From NCBI RefSeq assembly GCF_000953675.1, contig NZ_LN679998.1:2730102-2794101 (forward strand): a DNA stretch of 64,000 nt, given 5' to 3'. The stretch comes from Paraclostridium sordellii. Its GTDB lineage: Bacteria > Bacillota > Clostridia > Peptostreptococcales > Peptostreptococcaceae. Below the pieces are notes generated by a model. That model saw nothing but the letters and a program-made list of their open reading frames with translations, was not told where the DNA came from and made no database searches. Shown in pieces: positions 28,003 through 37,011 of this stretch; positions within the stretch are counted from its first letter, which is position 1, and every line of letters begins with the position of its first letter. The position numbers and the translations under genes were made by a program.

Positions 28003-28740
28003 TTAACACTCTCCTATAAAGAATTTTATTGCATTTTCAACTTCTTTTGCATCAATTTTAGTATCCACACAAGGACCATTAGGCCTTTGGTTAAATACTC
28101 CTAAAACAGGTATCTGCTTAATATCTTGAACTCCTGCAGTTAAATCTCTTTCACATGCAACAGCTACAACCGCTTTAGGTCTAAATTCCTTTATTTTCTT
28201 TCTAGCTAAAGTTCCTCCTGTCGCTATAAATACATTTACATTATATTTATTTTGCAGTTTTAGTAAATCAGCTACATTGCAAAGACCACAACTTTTACAA
28301 TTTTTAACATCAGTAGTTATCTTCAATTTGCATTCACTTTTTTGAATACAATGTGGTATAAGAATAAGTATGTCTTCTGATTTTATATTATACCTATTGC
28401 TATAAATATAATCATTGTTTAATTTAATATAGACCTGTCTTATATCATCCTTAGTTATATTGATTGCATTTCCTAAAATGATAAGTATAGGATATAAAAA
28501 GTCAACTATTTTAAAATTAATTTTCATTATAGACTTATTGACAGTTTTACCTTTTAATACTCTATAGGTAACTATGCTTGAAAATATTGTTATTAATAAA
28601 AGTATAATAAGCAATATATTTACTATCATAGAAAATATATTTTCAAAACTTTTCATAAATACATTTATTCCTAAAAATAGTAAAAGTATTATTAATATGA
28701 AAAAACCTATTGTAGTCATGTATTTTTTTAAATTTATCAT
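28003..28740 (-). CDS. DUF116 family membrane protein
   Basis: 245-residue protein of unknown function. Two N-terminal transmembrane segments (about residues 9-28 and 35-58) precede a soluble domain. That domain contains ILIPHCIQKSECKLK, the CKSCGLCNVADL cysteine cluster, FIATGGTLARKKI, VAVACERDLTAG and NGPCVDT. The conserved cysteines suggest a metal or Fe-S site, which is inference. It follows fmt by 2 bases and precedes the YugP-type peptidase. The fmt-DUF116-YugP-rsmB order looks like one clostridial unit. Confidence 0.85.
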   Translation of the reverse strand: MINLKKYMTTIGFFILIILLLFLGINVFMKSFENIFSMIVNILLIILLLITIFSSIVTYRVLKGKTVNKSIMKINFKIVDFLYPILIILGNAINITKDDIRQVYIKLNNDYIYSNRYNIKSEDILILIPHCIQKSECKLKITTDVKNCKSCGLCNVADLLKLQNKYNVNVFIATGGTLARKKIKEFRPKAVVAVACERDLTAGVQDIKQIPVLGVFNQRPNGPCVDTKIDAKEVENAIKFFIGEC

Positions 28741-28742
28741 GT

Positions 28743-29675
28743 TTATATTCCTAATACAATTCCAGTGCTTATATCATTTCCTTTTATATATTCAGATACT
28801 ATCATTCTTTTCTTTCCAGACATTTGTATTTCAGATATTTGTAATACTTTGTCTCCTGTACTTACTTCAATTCCATTTTTATCAACACTTAATATAGTTC
28901 CAGGTGTTTTTTCACTTAATTTATCTAGTACTTTAGTTTTCCATATTTTCATAGTTTGTTTATCATATGTTGTATATGCACTAGGCCATGGATTCACACC
29001 TCTTATAAGATTGTGTATATCCGTTGCAGACTTGCTCCAATCTATATTTCCTAAAGATTTGTCCATTATAGGTGAATAACAAGTTTCTTCATCATTTTGT
29101 TTTTCTCTAGGAGCTTCTCCTTTTGATATAAGATCTATTGTATCTTTTAAGACCTCTGCACCTTGAACCATCATTTTATCATGAAGCTCTCCTGCTGTTA
29201 TTTCATCATCTAATGGTATTTCACTTTTTAGAATCATATCACCTGTATCTAGTCCAACATCCATATACATAGTTGTAACACCTGTTTTTTCTTCACCATT
29301 GATTATAACCCAGTTTAGAGGTGCTGCTCCTCTGTATTTTGGTAGTAATGATGCATGCACATTTACACATCCAAACTTAGGTATATCTACTATACTCTTT
29401 GGTAAAATTTGTCCAAAAGCTACAACTACAATTAACTCAGGATTTATCTCTTTTAATTTCTCTACGAAAGACTCTTCTCTAGCTTTTACAGGCTGGTAAA
29501 CATCTATATTATACTTTAAAGCTAATTCTTTTACTGGAGGCATAGCTAATTTTTTTCCTCTACCTTTTGGTTTATCTGGTTGAGTAACAACTGCTAGTAC
29601 TTCATGTCCTTCATCTATTATCTTTTGCAAACATGGAACAGCAAACTCTGGCGTTCCCATAAATACGATTTTCAT
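28743..29675 (-). CDS. fmt: Methionyl-tRNA formyltransferase
   Basis: Formylates initiator Met-tRNA using 10-formyl-tetrahydrofolate. The 310-residue protein starts IVFMGTPEFAVPCL. It has the catalytic NVHASLLPKYRGAAP (Asn and His) and MDVGLDTGDM (Asp), with a C-terminal tRNA-binding domain containing GVNPWPSAYT. It follows def, the enzyme that later removes the formyl group. Confidence 0.97.
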   Translation of the reverse strand: MKIVFMGTPEFAVPCLQKIIDEGHEVLAVVTQPDKPKGRGKKLAMPPVKELALKYNIDVYQPVKAREESFVEKLKEINPELIVVVAFGQILPKSIVDIPKFGCVNVHASLLPKYRGAAPLNWVIINGEEKTGVTTMYMDVGLDTGDMILKSEIPLDDEITAGELHDKMMVQGAEVLKDTIDLISKGEAPREKQNDEETCYSPIMDKSLGNIDWSKSATDIHNLIRGVNPWPSAYTTYDKQTMKIWKTKVLDKLSEKTPGTILSVDKNGIEVSTGDKVLQISEIQMSGKKRMIVSEYIKGNDISTGIVLGI

Positions 29676-29690
29676 TTATCTCAACTCCTA

Positions 29691-30131
29691 CTACTTTTCA
29701 ATTTTATCTACAAATAGTATACCATCTAAGTGGTCTATTTCATGGCAAAATGCTCTAGCTAAAAGTTCTTCTCCTTCTATCTCAAACACTTGTCCATTTC
29801 TATTCATAGCTCTTACTTTAGCGTAATATGGTCTTGTAACTGGTCCACATTCATTTACGACACTTAAGCATCCTTCATCATCAGTTTGTGTTCCTGAAGT
29901 TTCTATTATTTCTGGATTTATAAGTTCGATTATTCCATCACCAATATCTATTACCGCTATTCTCTTTAATATTCCAACTTGTGGTGCAGCCAGTCCAACA
30001 CCGTCCGCTTCGTACATAGTATCAGCCATATCATCTAATAATTGTATTATTTTTTCATCGATTTTATCTACAATTTTACACTTTTTTCTTAATACCGGTT
30101 CTCCTATTTGTACAATTTGTCTTAAAGCCAT
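29691..30131 (-). CDS. def: Peptide deformylase
   Basis: Metal hydrolase removing N-formyl groups from nascent proteins. The 146-residue protein shows all three motifs: [17 protein letters not shown] (metal cysteine) and HEIDHLDG (two metal histidines and the catalytic glutamate). It has the short C-terminus typical of type 1 enzymes of this lineage. It lies between priA and fmt. Confidence 0.97.
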   Translation of the reverse strand: MALRQIVQIGEPVLRKKCKIVDKIDEKIIQLLDDMADTMYEADGVGLAAPQVGILKRIAVIDIGDGIIELINPEIIETSGTQTDDEGCLSVVNECGPVTRPYYAKVRAMNRNGQVFEIEGEELLARAFCHEIDHLDGILFVDKIEK

Positions 30132-30150
30132 TTTATAACCCTCCTAAATT

Positions 30151-32607
30151 TTATAATACACTGTAAGGATTTATATCGATAGATATATTTATATCCTTAT
30201 CAAAAACTATTTCGCGCTTAGTTATACATATATATTTTATTATACCCTTTAATAAATTTATTTCAATATCCTCATCTTTAAATAATATTTGCCATCTGTA
30301 ATTTTGGTTTATCTTACTTATAGAACACTGATTTGGACCTAAAATAAAACTTAGATCTTCTATTCCTCTTTCATTTAGTAAATATGCTAAAGTATCATAC
30401 ATTTTTTTCGCATTTATCTCTACTAGTTTATTATTTTTACCACTTAATACTACACTTAACATATTGTTAAATGGTGCATAGTCAAATAGTTTTCTTATTT
30501 TTATTTCATCTTGGTAAAATCCTTTAAAGTCATAATTTATAGCATGTTTAATTGCATAGTGTTCTGTGTCATAAGTCTGAAGAATAACCTTTCCTTCTTG
30601 CTCAGATCTACCTGCTCTTCCTGAAACCTGTGTAATCAGTTGAAAAGTATTTTCTGCACTCCTAAAGTCAGGAAATTTTAAAATCATATCTGCTGATAAA
30701 ATTCCTACCAAAGTAACATTATCAAAATCTAGACCTTTGCTAAGCATTTGGGTACCTATTAAAACGTCGGCCTCTTTATTTTTAAAACTATTTAATATTC
30801 TATCAAATGAGCCTTTCTTTGATGTTGTATCTCTATCTAGTCTTAAAACTCTCATGTTTGGAAATAAGCTTTTTATTTCTTCTTCTATCTTTTGAGTTCC
30901 AATTCCAAAAGGTTTAATATACTTGCTTTTACATTCAGGACATTCTTTAGGTATTTCTTTTTCATATCCGCAATAATGACACTTTCCTGTATTGCTTTTT
31001 TTATGATAAGTAAGTGATATATCACAATTTTCACACGTAAAGACATATCCACATTTTCTACAAGAAACAAAATTAGAATATCCTCTTCTATTTAAAAATA
31101 GAATAATTTGATTTTTATTTTTAACGGCTTCTTCCATATCAAGTTTTAATCTAGAACTAAATATACTTTTATTTCCTATCATTAGCTCATCCTTCATATC
31201 AACAACTTCAATTTTTGGCATAGGTTTATTATTTGCTCTTTTATTTATTTCAAGTAGCTTATATTTCCCATTAATAGCCTTATAATATTCCTCAATTGAA
31301 GGGGTTGCTGAACCTAAAACCAAAGAAACTTCTCTTTTTCTTGATATAAAGTTTGCAACTTCTATAGTATTAAATTTAGGATTTTTTTCAGACTTATACG
31401 CACTTTCATGAAACTCATCTATTATTATTACTCCTAAACTTGTAAATGGCATAAATAAAGCAGATCTAGCCCCGATTAATATACGTATTTTTCCCTCTTT
31501 TACTTGCTTATAAACATCATGTTTTTCACCCTCTGATAGTTGGCTATGAAAAACCCCAACTATATTTCCAAATTTATTTCTAAATCTAGATATAGTTTGT
31601 GGTGTTAATGATATTTCAGGTACTAACATCAAGCTGTCTAAGCCTTGATTTAACGCATTTTCTATTATTTCCATATAGACTTCTGTCTTTCCACTTCCTG
31701 TTACTCCATGGATCATATATGGCTTTTTATCCTCATTAAACATTTCTTGATTTATTAAATTAACAACTTTTTCTTGTTCTTCATTTAATTTTATATCTTT
31801 ATGTTCCACAGAATATATTTGTTCAGGATTTCTATAAAAGTCAGTCTCTTTTATATTTATAATATTTTTTTCTTTTAATCCATTTATACTCTGTCTTGTT
31901 GCATTTGTATTTTCTAGTAGCTTGCCTAAATCAATTTCTTTAACATTTTTTATATATTCAAGTATCTCTTTTTGCTTACTTCCTAATCTTATTTTATTCT
32001 CTTTTAAATATACATCAATTTCTTCAGCTTGTTTGCTAAGTGAAATCATATAAACTTTTTTTTCATTTTTATGATCATTATATCTCCATATTACATTTAC
32101 TACATTTAATTTTTTTAATTTATATATAATATTATTTAAGTTTGGTATTTTTTTTATCTTATCAATTCTAACTTCATTTTTATTTTCTTTTAAAGTATCT
32201 ATTAATTTTTGTTCATTTTTATTTTCACTTGTATAGTTTTCATCTATAAGATTTATAACCTTATAATTATTTAATTTATATCCCTTGGGATAAAGTAAAT
32301 TTATACAGTCAATATATGTACATAGATATTTATTTTTCATCCAAATTATTAAGTTTATATCATCTTTATTAAAAATTGGTTCTTCATCTAATAAGTCAGT
32401 AATCTTTTTAGTTCTTATATTCTCATCTACATAATCATCTATTTCAAAAACAAATGCTTCTACTGGTTTATTATACATACCAAAAGGAACTAATACCCTA
32501 TGTCCAATACATATATTTTCACTTAAAAACTCAGGTATTTCATATGTAAATAAATTATCAGTGTGTGTAGAATTATTTCTTACTATAACTTTTGCATATT
32601 GCTTCAT
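30151..32607 (-). CDS. priA: Primosomal protein N' (replication restart helicase)
   Basis: 3'-5' helicase that reloads the replisome at collapsed forks. The 818-residue protein is longer than the 730-800 typical range because of an AT-rich, lysine/asparagine-rich N-terminal section. Walker A is GVTGSGKTEVY. The DExH box reads DEFH instead of the common DEEH. The eight-cysteine zinc region runs CRKCGYVFTCENC ... CPECKSKY, followed by GTQMLSKGLDF and QVSGRAGR. It follows the coaBC terminator, so it probably has its own promoter: TTGCAT with TATTAA 17 bases later on the minus strand is a candidate. Confidence 0.95.
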   Translation of the reverse strand: MKQYAKVIVRNNSTHTDNLFTYEIPEFLSENICIGHRVLVPFGMYNKPVEAFVFEIDDYVDENIRTKKITDLLDEEPIFNKDDINLIIWMKNKYLCTYIDCINLLYPKGYKLNNYKVINLIDENYTSENKNEQKLIDTLKENKNEVRIDKIKKIPNLNNIIYKLKKLNVVNVIWRYNDHKNEKKVYMISLSKQAEEIDVYLKENKIRLGSKQKEILEYIKNVKEIDLGKLLENTNATRQSINGLKEKNIINIKETDFYRNPEQIYSVEHKDIKLNEEQEKVVNLINQEMFNEDKKPYMIHGVTGSGKTEVYMEIIENALNQGLDSLMLVPEISLTPQTISRFRNKFGNIVGVFHSQLSEGEKHDVYKQVKEGKIRILIGARSALFMPFTSLGVIIIDEFHESAYKSEKNPKFNTIEVANFISRKREVSLVLGSATPSIEEYYKAINGKYKLLEINKRANNKPMPKIEVVDMKDELMIGNKSIFSSRLKLDMEEAVKNKNQIILFLNRRGYSNFVSCRKCGYVFTCENCDISLTYHKKSNTGKCHYCGYEKEIPKECPECKSKYIKPFGIGTQKIEEEIKSLFPNMRVLRLDRDTTSKKGSFDRILNSFKNKEADVLIGTQMLSKGLDFDNVTLVGILSADMILKFPDFRSAENTFQLITQVSGRAGRSEQEGKVILQTYDTEHYAIKHAINYDFKGFYQDEIKIRKLFDYAPFNNMLSVVLSGKNNKLVEINAKKMYDTLAYLLNERGIEDLSFILGPNQCSISKINQNYRWQILFKDEDIEINLLKGIIKYICITKREIVFDKDINISIDINPYSVL

Positions 32608-32708
32608 ACTTTGACCTCTATTTTTTATTTTACCTACTTAATATCTATCATTTACAGCAAATGCAATCTTTATAAGTATCCTTTTAGATATAGCATTTAT
32701 TTATAAAT

Positions 32709-32743
32709 GAAAATTAAGCATCTATAATTAATATAGATGCTTA
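32709..32743 (-). terminator. Intrinsic terminator overlapping the coaBC stop
   Basis: A perfect 12-bp stem (32715-32726 with 32732-32743) and 5-base loop. The downstream T run is weak, so efficiency is uncertain. Confidence 0.65.
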
Positions 32744-33940
32744 CATGTTTAATAGAGTTTTTATCTTATCTAAGATAACATCTGCTACCTCTTCTTTTTT
32801 CATTTTAGGATACTCAGATATGATTCCATCTTTATCGATAACTTTAACGATATTAGTGTCAACTCCAAATCCTGCACCTTCTTGAGTCAAGTCATTTGCT
32901 ACTATAAAATCTAAATTCTTTTTCTTGATTTTTCCTTTAGCATTTTCTAATAAATCATTAGTTTCCGCTGCAAAACCAACTAAAATCTTATCTTCTTTTA
33001 TTTTCCCGATTTCTAGTGCTATATCCTTAGTTCTATCTAACTTTATACTTAAATCATCATCTGATTTTTTAATCTTCTTGTCAGAGTAGCCTTTAGGTTT
33101 GTAATCAGCAACCGCGGCACTCTTTATTACAACTTGATTATCTTTTATGTTTTCTAAAACAGCATTATACATATCTTCTGCCGATTCAGTTTTTATAAAT
33201 TTTTTTAAGTTTTGAGGTGGTAATATATTTGTAGGTCCAGATATAAGAGTTACATCTGCACCTCTTTCTATAGCTTTTTTTGCTATAGAATAACCCATCT
33301 TACCTGTTGATCTATTAGTTATATATCTTACTGGATCTATACTCTCAACTGTAGGTCCTGCTGTTACTATTATACTTGTGCCTTTTAGGTCTTGCTCTAC
33401 ATTTAATAAACTAATTATTTTTTCAAATATAGTGTCTACAGATGCTAGTTTTCCTGATCCAACATCTCCACAAGCTAATCGTCCACTTTCAGGTTCTACA
33501 AATTCATAATTTAAATCTTTCAATATTTGTATATTTCTCTGTACTATAGGATTTTCATACATATTAGTATTCATTGCAGGTGCAACAAGAACTTTAGCTT
33601 TAGTAGCCATAACAGTCGTTGTTAGCATATCATCAGATATTCCATTTGCTACTTTTCCAATTACATTTGCAGTAGCAGGCGCTAATACAAATAAATCTGC
33701 TTTTTTTGCTAATGAAATATGTTCTACATCCCAAGTTTTAGGTGATTCAAACATATCTTCAACAACATAATTTTGACTTAATGTTTGAAACGTAAGTGGA
33801 GCTACAAATTCAGTAGCTGATTTAGTCATTATTACGTGAACATTTATTCCAGCTTTTTTTAGTTTACTAACTAAATCACAAGCTTTATATACAGCAATTC
33901 CCCCACTAACTCCTAAAACTACAGTTTTATCTTTTAACAT
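32741..33940 (-). CDS. coaBC: Phosphopantothenoylcysteine decarboxylase / phosphopantothenate-cysteine ligase
   Basis: Bifunctional coenzyme A enzyme. The N-terminal FMN decarboxylase half (about residues 1-180) has GVSGGIAVYKACDL, the PAMNTNMYENP substrate clamp and GRLACGDVGSGKL with the catalytic cysteine. The C-terminal ligase half (about 190-399) has VTAGPTVESIDPVRYITNRSTG and AAVADYKP. The length of 399 is standard. It follows rpoZ with a 4-base gap. Confidence 0.96.
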   Translation of the reverse strand: MLKDKTVVLGVSGGIAVYKACDLVSKLKKAGINVHVIMTKSATEFVAPLTFQTLSQNYVVEDMFESPKTWDVEHISLAKKADLFVLAPATANVIGKVANGISDDMLTTTVMATKAKVLVAPAMNTNMYENPIVQRNIQILKDLNYEFVEPESGRLACGDVGSGKLASVDTIFEKIISLLNVEQDLKGTSIIVTAGPTVESIDPVRYITNRSTGKMGYSIAKKAIERGADVTLISGPTNILPPQNLKKFIKTESAEDMYNAVLENIKDNQVVIKSAAVADYKPKGYSDKKIKKSDDDLSIKLDRTKDIALEIGKIKEDKILVGFAAETNDLLENAKGKIKKKNLDFIVANDLTQEGAGFGVDTNIVKVIDKDGIISEYPKMKKEEVADVILDKIKTLLNM

Positions 33941-33944
33941 GATA

Positions 33945-34214
33945 TTACTCCTCTATTATGTTTTGAACTTGAGCTAAATGATGTTTAGCTTCTTCTATTT
34001 CTATTTCTTCTTCTGTAAGTTTTCTAAAACTTATTTTTCTATCTGCAACTTCTTGTGTTGCTAATGTAACAGGTTTTATTTGTTGATGCTTAGTTGTAGG
34101 AACATATGGTGTTGCTCCATCTATTAACTCTCTAGATCTTTTAGCTACAGTTACCACTAAATAGTATCTGTTATCAATTTGATTTAAAACTTCGTTTATT
34201 GACGGCTTTATCAT
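33945..34214 (-). CDS. rpoZ: DNA-directed RNA polymerase omega subunit
   Basis: 89-residue omega subunit that assists folding of the beta' subunit. It has the family core NRYYLVVTVAKRSREL (about residues 16-31) and KPVTLATQEVADRKI. The end is acidic and helical. It lies between gmk and coaBC, the classical Firmicute order, with a 1-base gap to gmk. Confidence 0.94.
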   Translation of the reverse strand: MIKPSINEVLNQIDNRYYLVVTVAKRSRELIDGATPYVPTTKHQQIKPVTLATQEVADRKISFRKLTEEEIEIEEAKHHLAQVQNIIEE

Positions 34215-34215
34215 T

Positions 34216-34830
34216 TTATAATTCCTCCTTAAATTTCTTTATTATACTATCTTTATATCTATAAACTTTATTTTTTTCAGCTGATATTATATGTTCTACC
34301 TCTTTAGCTGAAGTGTGTACATCTTTATTTATTATGAAATAATCATAATCTTTTATTTGGCATATCTCGTCAAGTGCAGATCCGAATCTTTTCTTTATTT
34401 GATCTTCTGTTTCTGTTCCTCTTCCAACTATTCTATTTTTTAACTCATCAAGAGATGGAGGAAGTATAAATATAAATACACCTTCTGGATAGACTTCTTT
34501 TATTTGTCTAGCACCTTGCATCTCTATTTCTAAAACTACATCATTTCCATTTTCTAAATTTTCTAATATGGCAGCCTTTGGTGTTCCATAGAAATTATCA
34601 TATATTTGAGCATGTTCTAATAGCTCATTGTTATCTATCATTTCTTTAAACTTATCTTTAGTTACAAAGAAATAATTAACTCCATCTACTTCTCCTTCCC
34701 TAGGGCTTCTAGTAGTTGCTGAAACTGAAAGTTTAACATCCTTATTATTTTCTAAGAACTCTTTACATATAGTTCCTTTACCTGCTCCAGATGGTCCAGA
34801 AATAACTAATAATAAACCTTTCCTCTTCAT
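34216..34830 (-). CDS. gmk: Guanylate kinase
   Basis: Phosphorylates GMP to GDP. The 204 residues include the P-loop ISGPSGAGKGTI (about 9-20), SATTRSPREGEVDGVNYFF for GMP binding, and the lid region with GRGTETEDQIKKRF. It lies between remA and rpoZ in the yicC-remA-gmk-rpoZ-coaBC-priA cluster. Confidence 0.97.
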   Translation of the reverse strand: MKRKGLLLVISGPSGAGKGTICKEFLENNKDVKLSVSATTRSPREGEVDGVNYFFVTKDKFKEMIDNNELLEHAQIYDNFYGTPKAAILENLENGNDVVLEIEMQGARQIKEVYPEGVFIFILPPSLDELKNRIVGRGTETEDQIKKRFGSALDEICQIKDYDYFIINKDVHTSAKEVEHIISAEKNKVYRYKDSIIKKFKEEL

Positions 34831-34844
34831 CTATATCTTCCTTT

Positions 34845-35105
34845 CTAATTCTCTATATGCTCTTCTTTATCTATAAATCTATGTGCTACTGTTTCTGGTT
34901 GAACTGATGATAATATTATATATTGACTGTCAGTTATTATAACTGCTCTAGTCTTTCTTCCATAAGTAGCATCGATTAATCTTCCACTTTCTTTACTCTC
35001 TTGTATTAATCTTCTTATAGGAGCTGACTCTGGACTTACTATAGCAACCACCTTGTTAGCCATAACTACATTACCATATCCTATATTTATAAGGTTCATA
35101 CTCAT
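34845..35105 (-). CDS. remA: Extracellular matrix regulator RemA (DUF370)
   Basis: DNA-binding DUF370 protein. In Bacillus, RemA activates matrix and osmoprotectant genes; targets in this clade are unknown. I choose the ATG at 35105 (86 residues, [12 protein letters not shown]), because AGGAG lies 8 bases before it. The ATG at 35111 directly abuts that ribosome site. [28 protein letters not shown] and [16 protein letters not shown] are intact. It sits between yicC and gmk, as in Bacillus. Confidence 0.93.
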   Translation of the reverse strand: MSMNLINIGYGNVVMANKVVAIVSPESAPIRRLIQESKESGRLIDATYGRKTRAVIITDSQYIILSSVQPETVAHRFIDKEEHIEN

Positions 35106-35116
35106 AAACATCTCTC

Positions 35117-35998
35117 CTATTCTATATTTTGTATTTGTTCTCTTATTTTCTCTAACTCACTTTTGATTTCTACTACTAAGTTAGTTATATTTAAATCTGA
35201 TGACTTAGATCCTATAGTATTAGTCTCTCTATTCATCTCCTGTATTAAAAAGTCTATCTTTCTACCTATAGACTCATCTTTATGTATTGCCTTTTTCAAC
35301 TGTGTAATATGACTTTTAAATCTTACTATTTCTTCTGTTATACTACACTTGTCTGCATATATAGCAACTTCTTGCGCTAATCTATTTTCATCTACAAGGC
35401 TTGGATTTTCTAGTATTTCGGCTATTCTACTATTTAATTTTTCTTTATATTCATTAACAACATTATATGAATACTTCTCTATATCTTCAATATAATCTTT
35501 TAATAAATCACATCTTGTATCTATATCATTAGAAAGCTTTATACCTTCTTCACATCTCATCTCTTTTAGATTTTTAAGACTCTCTTCTAAAGCTAATTTT
35601 AACATTTCCCATAATAAATCTGCATCTTCTTCTTTTTCTTCACATTTTATTATATCTGGAAACTTAGCAATATTCATAACAGTTATATCATCATTTAAAT
35701 CAAATGTTGATTTTATGTTATTTAATATATTTACATATTGAGATGCTAACTTCTCATCAAATTTTAAGTTTACATCTTCACTACCTATTAAGTCAAGCTT
35801 TATATATAAATCTACTCTTCCTCTTTTAACATAATCTTTGACTATATTTCTTATTTTATCCTCTAAGAATGATATTTTTCTTGGTAGTCGTACATTTATG
35901 TCTACATACTTATGATTAATAGTTCTGCATTCTACTATAAAATGATAATTATCATTTTTATATTCGCCTCTTCCAAAGCCTGTCATGCTTATAGCCAT
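35117..35998 (-). CDS. yicC: YicC/YloC family endoribonuclease
   Basis: 293-residue YicC-family protein. The family is reported to be an endoribonuclease in E. coli and is conserved in Firmicutes as YloC. It has the N-terminal [29 protein letters not shown] and the C-terminal [20 protein letters not shown] signature with [17 protein letters not shown]. It follows dapF by 3 bases and precedes remA. Confidence 0.92.
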   Translation of the reverse strand: MAISMTGFGRGEYKNDNYHFIVECRTINHKYVDINVRLPRKISFLEDKIRNIVKDYVKRGRVDLYIKLDLIGSEDVNLKFDEKLASQYVNILNNIKSTFDLNDDITVMNIAKFPDIIKCEEKEEDADLLWEMLKLALEESLKNLKEMRCEEGIKLSNDIDTRCDLLKDYIEDIEKYSYNVVNEYKEKLNSRIAEILENPSLVDENRLAQEVAIYADKCSITEEIVRFKSHITQLKKAIHKDESIGRKIDFLIQEMNRETNTIGSKSSDLNITNLVVEIKSELEKIREQIQNIE

Positions 35999-36001
35999 TT
36001 A

Positions 36002-36832
36002 CTATACCTCCAAAGTTCCTTCACATATTTTAACTGCATTTCCTATCATATATACGTCATCTAATATTTCTATCTTTACTGTTCCTCCTTCTGAACTTAC
36101 ATTGACTATATTATCAACCTTATCTAAATAATTAGCAACTATTACAGATGCAGTCATTCCTGTCCCACATCCTAAAGTATATCCACATCCTCTTTCCCAT
36201 GTATATACTTTTATATTGTCTCTATCATCTATTTTTACAAAGTTAACATTAGTATTTTGAGGAAAAACTTTATTTTTTTCTATTAGTTCTCCATAACTAT
36301 ATATATCTTTTTTATTTATTTCATCTACAAATACAATAGTATGTGGAACCCCCATGAGTACAGAACTCACAAGAAATTCTTTATTATCTATTACTAGTTT
36401 TTCATTTATAAATACTTCTTTATCAGTGTTTACTGGAATGTTTTTTGGATTGAAATTTGCTTTTCCCATATTTACTCTTATGGTATTAATCTTATCATTG
36501 TATATATTTAAAGATATTTTCTTTACTCCGTCAAGTGTATATACAGTAAACTCATTTTCGTTTACTATATTATTATCATATACGAATTTACAAAAACATC
36601 TTAAACCATTTCCACACATATTAGCTCTTGATCCATCTGAGTTGTAATATACCATTTCGACATCACATACATCTGAATTTTTAACTACTAACAATCCATC
36701 TGCTCCAATTCCAAAATGTCTATGGCAAACTCTTTTAGCTAAATCTGAATAATCATTAGAATCTATATTATCAAATCTACCATCGATTGCTATAAAATCA
36801 TTTCCGACTCCATGTAATTTCCAGAAGTTCAT
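36002..36832 (-). CDS. dapF: Diaminopimelate epimerase
   Basis: Converts LL- to meso-diaminopimelate for lysine and peptidoglycan. The 276 residues include the N-terminal WKLHGVGNDFIAID, the first catalytic cysteine in MCGNGLRCF and the second in LGCGTGMTA. It heads the long dapF-yicC-remA-gmk-rpoZ-coaBC unit. TATAAT at 36867-36872 on the minus strand is a candidate -10 with a poor -35. Confidence 0.96.
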   Translation of the reverse strand: MNFWKLHGVGNDFIAIDGRFDNIDSNDYSDLAKRVCHRHFGIGADGLLVVKNSDVCDVEMVYYNSDGSRANMCGNGLRCFCKFVYDNNIVNENEFTVYTLDGVKKISLNIYNDKINTIRVNMGKANFNPKNIPVNTDKEVFINEKLVIDNKEFLVSSVLMGVPHTIVFVDEINKKDIYSYGELIEKNKVFPQNTNVNFVKIDDRDNIKVYTWERGCGYTLGCGTGMTASVIVANYLDKVDNIVNVSSEGGTVKIEILDDVYMIGNAVKICEGTLEV

Positions 36833-37011
36833 TTATATCCCCCCTATAAATTTGAATTCTTAGCTTATTATACAATATTTTGTTCATAAAAGGAAATTAT
36901 ATTAACTATAACCTATATATTATTTTAAACTATATTGCAAATATTATATTCACATTATTATGTATATGTGTAATAATCTACTTATCAATGAATTATGAAA
37001 GGAGTGATTTT

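Noticed and set aside
36880-37011. N-terminal extension of rqcH by 44 codons
   Set aside because: Looks like a membrane segment only because of AT-richness. NFACT proteins start at MAFDG, which has GAAAGGAG before it.
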